From contig CADBRF010000237.1 in assembly GCA_902796975.1 (NCBI GenBank), forward strand, positions 1 to 9,080: 9,080 nt of DNA, given 5' to 3'. Positions 7,411 through 9,080 of the stretch are shown one piece after another; the stretch's first letter is position 1, and each line of letters begins with the position of its first letter. This DNA comes from an uncultured Coriobacteriaceae bacterium. GTDB lineage: Bacteria > Actinomycetota > Coriobacteriia > Coriobacteriales > QAMH01. The notes beneath the pieces were generated by a model. That model did not search any database, was not told where the DNA came from, and worked only from the letters and a program-made list of their open reading frames with translations. The position numbers and the translations under genes are program-made.

Positions 7411-7559
7411 ATGAACCATTCCCTTCCGTTGCTCGATATGAACGAAGAAGCTGTCCTTGCGCTTCAGTCCCGCCAGGGTGCGGTTCGTGCCGCATTACCT
7501 GGCAGGACTGGATTTACATGCTTTAGCTCTTGCTATTTAAGAGGGAAGTTGCCGAGAGG
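7411..7559 (-). other. Gap between the two transporters, hairpin-bearing
   Basis: This 149-base gap holds a long hairpin (7465-7510, listed separately) and a weaker GAAGC/GCTTC hairpin (7447-7465) just beyond it in the direction of transcription. A small CTCTT/AAGAG pairing lies near 7525-7542. I see no convincing -35/-10 pair, so read-through from the upstream transporter is the simplest view. A short + strand reading frame crossing the gap is most likely chance. Confidence 0.5.
7465..7510 (-). repeat. Long inverted repeat (hairpin) between transporters
   Basis: On the - strand CAGTCCTGCCAGG pairs over 13 positions with CCTGGCGGGACTG (12 Watson-Crick pairs and one G-U). Inside it TGCGG pairs with CCGCA around the loop CACGAA. 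No U-run follows, so it is not a classic terminator. It may slow or partly stop transcription, protect the upstream mRNA from decay, or act as a dyad operator. The pairing is seen; the role is inferred. Confidence 0.7.
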
Positions 7560-9059
7560 CTATTCTTCCTTCTTCTCGGCGCTTTCAGCAGGCTCTGCCT
7601 CAGGAGCAGGCTCTTCTGCTGGAGCCGGTGCAGGAGCAGCAGCTGCTGCTGCAGCGGCCTTGGCGCGCTCGGCTGCAGTGGGCATGCCATGCTCAACACG
7701 GACCTTGTCCATGTAGTCTTCAGTGAGCGGGTAGAAGAGGAAGAGGACAGCGGAGAGAAGCGACAAGCCGAAGAGGCCCCAGATATAGAGGTTCTGGATG
7801 CCGGTGACCGCAGCGGCAGTCACGTTGTTCGCGTCGAATCCGACGGCAGCCATACCGAAGGCTGCGAGGGCGGCGCCGAGAACGCTCGAAATCTGGATGG
7901 CCATACCGCCGATAGAGAAGGTCAGGCCAGCAGCATTGGATCCGTTGACCATGGAGTTGTACTCGCCGATATCGGCCATGCAGGTCGGAATCAGGGTCGA
8001 GGAGAAGATGCCGAGGAACTGGAAGATGCACATCAAGACGATGAAGCCAACAGAGCTCGTGCCCGTGAAGAGCAGGCCAAGCGGGCAAAGTGCGGAAAGC
8101 GCGGTCGTCCAGACGAAGGTGTTGCGTTTGCCGATGCGCTTGGCAAGGGGCTGGACGAGCATGGCGCCGAAGAAGGAGATGGCGTAGACGAGCAGCATGT
8201 AAACAGCGGCGATGCCGGCGTTGCCCAGCACGTAGGTGAGGAAGTAGACAAGCAGGGTGCCCATGACCGTGAGGACTGCGCAACGGAAGATGGCGCAGAG
8301 GATGAAGATGAGCATCGGGCGCGTCTTGATGGTGTTGATGTAGTCCTGCTTGCTAGATTTGCGCTGCTGAGGCTTGGGCTTCTCAGGAGAATCGACGGCG
8401 TTGCCCTCGGTGATGGTGTCGTACTTCTTGACGACGATGCTCACGATGAGGAAGCACACGACGCTGATAATGCCGAAGACGAGGTTGACGACCGTGTAGC
8501 CAACTGCGGCAACACTGCCATCGACAGAGGTGAAGGCAGCGAGGATGGCTGCGGAGATGCCTGCGAAGATCATGCGGGCGATGGTGCCTTCCTGCGAGGC
8601 GGCTGCGGTGAGGCCGACCTTGTCAATGGGGTTAGAGCAGATGGGGTCCATGAGGGCACGGAATGCGGTCCATGCGATGGAATAGCCTAGCCAGTAGACA
8701 AAGAAGAACACGCAGAACAGAACCGAATAGATGCCCGGCGCGACGTCGAGGTGGGTAAAGAGCAGAGTACCGCCAACTGCATAGATGATGCCGCCGATGA
8801 CCATCCAGGTGCGGAAACGCGATGTCTTGAAACGCACCGAGTCAATGAGCGTACCTGCAAGAGGCATGCCAAAGACCTTGATGATTGTCGTGACGGTTGT
8901 GACGGTGGCAGCGAGTGCAATGGAAATGCCCGCGACATTCGTCAGATAGAAGGTCAGGTAGTAGGTGATGTAGGTCAACAGGAAATTCATACCGAATTCG
9001 CCGAGACCATATCCATACCTTAGGCCAACTCCTAGCGACGACTTGTGCTTAGTGCTCAT
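7560..9059 (-). CDS. GPH-type MFS transporter, copy with Ala/Pro/Glu tail
   Basis: This 499-residue, roughly 12-helix membrane transporter is a close paralogue of the protein at 5896-7410; by eye roughly three quarters of the first 200 residues match. It shares RYGYGLGEFGMNFLL (14-28), GTLIDSVRFKTSRFRTW (69-85), YSIAWTAFRALMD, MADIGEYNSMVNGSNAAGLT (361-380) and FYPLTEDYMDKVR. The same MelB positions are replaced: N25, K61, M65 and I383. The central cytoplasmic loop (about 214-240) and the last 40 residues differ from the paralogue; the tail is a poly-Ala run, then Pro-Ala repeats and Glu-rich sequence ending AESAEKKEE. The start has an excellent ribosome site, GAGGAGGT, 4 bases upstream. It is the first gene of the - strand group in the window; its promoter must lie beyond 9080. 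Substrate is unknown. Confidence 0.9.
   Translation of the reverse strand: MSTKHKSSLGVGLRYGYGLGEFGMNFLLTYITYYLTFYLTNVAGISIALAATVTTVTTIIKVFGMPLAGTLIDSVRFKTSRFRTWMVIGGIIYAVGGTLLFTHLDVAPGIYSVLFCVFFFVYWLGYSIAWTAFRALMDPICSNPIDKVGLTAAASQEGTIARMIFAGISAAILAAFTSVDGSVAAVGYTVVNLVFGIISVVCFLIVSIVVKKYDTITEGNAVDSPEKPKPQQRKSSKQDYINTIKTRPMLIFILCAIFRCAVLTVMGTLLVYFLTYVLGNAGIAAVYMLLVYAISFFGAMLVQPLAKRIGKRNTFVWTTALSALCPLGLLFTGTSSVGFIVLMCIFQFLGIFSSTLIPTCMADIGEYNSMVNGSNAAGLTFSIGGMAIQISSVLGAALAAFGMAAVGFDANNVTAAAVTGIQNLYIWGLFGLSLLSAVLFLFYPLTEDYMDKVRVEHGMPTAAERAKAAAAAAAAPAPAPAEEPAPEAEPAESAEKKEE
7635..7660. repeat. Triplet-repeat tract with 16-base palindrome
   Basis: AGCAGCAGCTGCTGCT (7635-7650) is a perfect palindrome made of AGC/GCT triplets and runs on into GCAGC. 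It encodes part of the poly-alanine stretch in the transporter tail. Such a tract can slip during replication by whole codons without breaking the frame. Confidence 0.75.
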
Positions 9060-9063
9060 GAGA

Positions 9064-9071
9064 ACCTCCTC
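9064..9071 (-). promoter_or_regulatory. Strong ribosome binding site of the first transporter
   Basis: GAGGAGGT on the - strand matches the anti-Shine-Dalgarno closely, with 4 bases to ATG 9059. It is the strongest site in the window and suggests that this copy is translated more efficiently than its paralogue. Confidence 0.85.
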
Positions 9072-9080
9072 AAAGATCGC

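Noticed and set aside
7530..8690. A 386-codon open frame on the + strand opposite the transporter at 7560-9059.
   Set aside because: It is antisense to a clear transporter, has a charge-rich nonsense-like composition (many Glu, Asp, Gly, His) and no domain or ribosome site I recognise. A similar frame (6271-7149) lies opposite the paralogue, as expected from shared codon bias.

Overview
The window reads as a chromosomal segment of a GC-rich, Gram-positive-type bacterium. The best guess is an actinomycete of the class Coriobacteriia (Collinsella/Olsenella-like). Three things point there: the style of the RimM, TrmD and GlyS proteins, a split two-subunit glycyl-tRNA synthetase in a high-GC genome, and clear Shine-Dalgarno sites. 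This placement is by recognition, not by a search.

Left half (about 1-5140, all + strand) is a translation and housekeeping block. It holds the 3' part of rimM (cut by the window edge), trmD (starts overlap via ATGA), a 166-base gap with small hairpins and at most a weak promoter, lepB (signal peptidase I, best start a GTG with a good ribosome site), then glyQ and glyS, which overlap by 8 bases. Together they cover 30S maturation, tRNA G37 methylation, glycyl-tRNA charging and removal of signal peptides from exported proteins. A strong hairpin terminator at 5095-5139 closes the block.

Right half (about 5140-9080, all - strand) converges on that terminator. Read in its own direction it starts with a membrane transporter of the glycoside-pentoside-hexuronide (GPH, MFS_2-like) superfamily. 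After a 149-base gap containing a long hairpin comes a second, closely related transporter, and 34 bases later a short ThiF/HesA/MoeB-type E1-like adenylyltransferase. The two transporters are clearly a tandem duplication whose C-terminal cytoplasmic tails have diverged.

Most of the window is ordinary. The parts worth a second look are in the right half. The two transporters keep the GPH fold but, by eye alignment to MelB, lack the acidic cation-site and sugar-site residues and the conserved TM11 lysine. They carry unusual low-complexity tails, are separated by a 13-bp-stem hairpin, and are linked to an E1-like enzyme lacking the usual zinc cysteines. I found no CRISPR array, tRNA, rRNA, insertion sequence or phage gene.
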